5,945 nucleotides of DNA from Desulfuromonadaceae bacterium UBA5613 (GTDB lineage Bacteria; Desulfobacterota; Desulfuromonadia; Desulfuromonadales; UBA2197), in contig DIKR01000032.1 in the NCBI GenBank assembly GCA_002424625.1, positions 1-5,945 of the forward strand, in the 5' to 3' direction. This document shows positions 4,959 through 5,945 of this stretch, one piece after another. Each line of letters opens with the position of its first letter. Position 1 is the first letter of the stretch. Under the pieces are notes generated by a model, which saw only the letters and a list, made by a program, of their open reading frames with translations, ran no database searches and was not told the origin of the DNA. The translations under genes were made by a program, and so were the position numbers.

Positions 4959-5945
4959 ATGCTGATCGTTATGCACCACAGTGCCACGGACGTGCAAATC
5001 GACGCCGTGCATCGCGCCGTCGAAGCGATGAAGTTGCAGCCGGTCTCCATCCCCGGCAGCCAACGGACCGCCATCGGCGTCCTCGGCAACCAGGGCTACG
5101 TTGACGATTCGGCCATTCTCGAACTCCCGGGCGTACGCGAAGTCATCCACGTCAGCAAACCCTATAAACTCGTGTCCCGCGACTTCCACCCCAAGAGCAC
5201 CATCGTCGACGTCAAGGGTGTCCGCTTCGGCGACGGCTGTCCGCCGGTGGTGATTGCCGGTCCCTGCTCCATCGAGAGCGAAGCGCAGATGCTCACCGCC
5301 GCCCAGCTCGTCAAAGTGCACGGCGCCGGCATGCTGCGTGGCGGTGCTTTCAAACCGCGCACCGGGCCGCACTCCTTTCAAGGGCTGGGACGTGATGGTC
5401 TCAAACTGCTGCGCCAGGCCGGCGATGCCGTTGGACTGCCAGTGATCACCGAAGTCATGCGCATCGACCAGCTCGATGATGTCTGCCGTTATGCCGATGT
5501 CCTGCAGATCGGCGCCCGCAACATGCAGAACTTCGATCTCCTCAAGGAAGCCGGCCGCCGCTCCCATCCAGTCCTGCTCAAGCGCGGTATGGCGGCGACG
5601 ATCGAAGAGTTCCTTTCTGCGGCTGAATATCTCCTTTCCGAAGGGAATTCGCAGGTTATCCTCTGCGAACGCGGCATCCGCACCTTTGAAAAAGCGACCC
5701 GCAACACCCTCGATGTCTCGATCGTACCGCTGATTCGCAGTATCAGCCATCTGCCGATTATCGTCGATCCCAGCCATGCCACCGGTAAACGCTCCCTGGT
5801 CGCGCCGATGGCCAAGGCGGCACTGGTGGTCGGCGCGCACGGCATCATGGTCGAAGTTCACCCCGACCCGGACAAGGCGTTGTGCGACGGCGCCCAGAGC
5901 CTCGACGGCCCCGGGTTCACTCGGCTGATGGCGGAACTGCGGGCG
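4959..5945 (+). CDS. aroF: 3-deoxy-7-phosphoheptulonate (DAHP) synthase, type I-beta with N-terminal regulatory domain (last residues cut by window edge)
   Basis: Condenses phosphoenolpyruvate and erythrose 4-phosphate to DAHP, the first committed step of aromatic amino acid and chorismate synthesis. The 329 codons present match the Thermotoga maritima-type enzyme from residue 1. A ferredoxin-like/ACT-related N-terminal domain (about 1-70, ending KPYKLVSRDFHP) comes first. The TIM barrel follows with IAGPCSIE, LRGGAFKPRTGPHSFQGLG, QIGARNMQNF, LLKRGM, CERGIRTFEKATRNTLD, IVDPSHATGKR and VGAHGIMVEVHPDPDKAL. The metal ligands are all present: C103, H273, E299 and D310, each one position after those of T. 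maritima. The N-terminal domain in this family mediates tyrosine/phenylalanine feedback, so the same is likely here. Only about 8-10 residues are missing at the C-terminus. ATG 4959 is chosen by alignment; its binding site (AGGAAG or GAGAG, 11-15 nt away) is weak. Confidence 0.97.
   Translation, partial: MLIVMHHSATDVQIDAVHRAVEAMKLQPVSIPGSQRTAIGVLGNQGYVDDSAILELPGVREVIHVSKPYKLVSRDFHPKSTIVDVKGVRFGDGCPPVVIAGPCSIESEAQMLTAAQLVKVHGAGMLRGGAFKPRTGPHSFQGLGRDGLKLLRQAGDAVGLPVITEVMRIDQLDDVCRYADVLQIGARNMQNFDLLKEAGRRSHPVLLKRGMAATIEEFLSAAEYLLSEGNSQVILCERGIRTFEKATRNTLDVSIVPLIRSISHLPIIVDPSHATGKRSLVAPMAKAALVVGAHGIMVEVHPDPDKALCDGAQSLDGPGFTRLMAELRA

Noticed and set aside
4714..4965. 83-codon plus-strand frame beginning at GTG
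   Set aside because: It overlaps the better-supported 41-residue membrane protein gene and the aroF start. It has no ribosome binding site and no coherent hydrophobic or domain pattern.
4806..5861. 351-codon minus-strand open frame
   Set aside because: It is antisense to aroF, which has all metal ligands and motifs in the sense frame. The antisense product is Asp-, Gly- and His-rich noise.

Overview
The window comes from a GC-rich bacterial chromosome. It holds ordinary housekeeping genes around one short divergent accessory region. The organism is most likely Gram-negative: there is a lipobox-type lipoprotein gene and an FNR/CRP-like operator. The style would suit a deltaproteobacterial relative of Geobacter or Desulfuromonas, but that placement is inference from gene types and base composition; no sequence in the window proves it.

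Layout. Positions 1-2156 (minus) carry the first 718 codons of an AcnA-type aconitate hydratase. It starts at a GTG behind a very strong ribosome binding site and runs off the left edge. Positions 2157-2363 are a gene-free leader/intergenic stretch with several possible RNA helices. Positions 2364-4294 (minus) hold trmB and truD, two tRNA-modifying enzymes whose genes overlap by 4 nt (ATGA). Upstream of trmB lies a strong intrinsic terminator, then a small cysteine-rich lipoprotein gene (4374-4592, minus) with a clear TTGACA promoter.

The divergent spacer (4593-4741) separates this leftward cluster from rightward genes. It contains an FNR/CRP-family-like palindrome. To its right are a 41-codon single-pass membrane protein gene (4742-4867), a predicted promoter overlapping its stop codon, a stable UCCG-loop hairpin, and a nearly complete aroF (DAHP synthase, first step of the shikimate pathway) that leaves the right edge.

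How the genes relate. trmB and truD form a translationally coupled tRNA-modification pair. acnA (TCA or glyoxylate cycle) and aroF (aromatic amino acid synthesis) look independently controlled. The least-described part is the pair of tiny divergent envelope-protein genes sharing the palindrome-bearing spacer. No mobile element, CRISPR array, tRNA or rRNA gene was found. The long open frames antisense to acnA, truD, trmB and aroF are by-products of GC-rich codon use.
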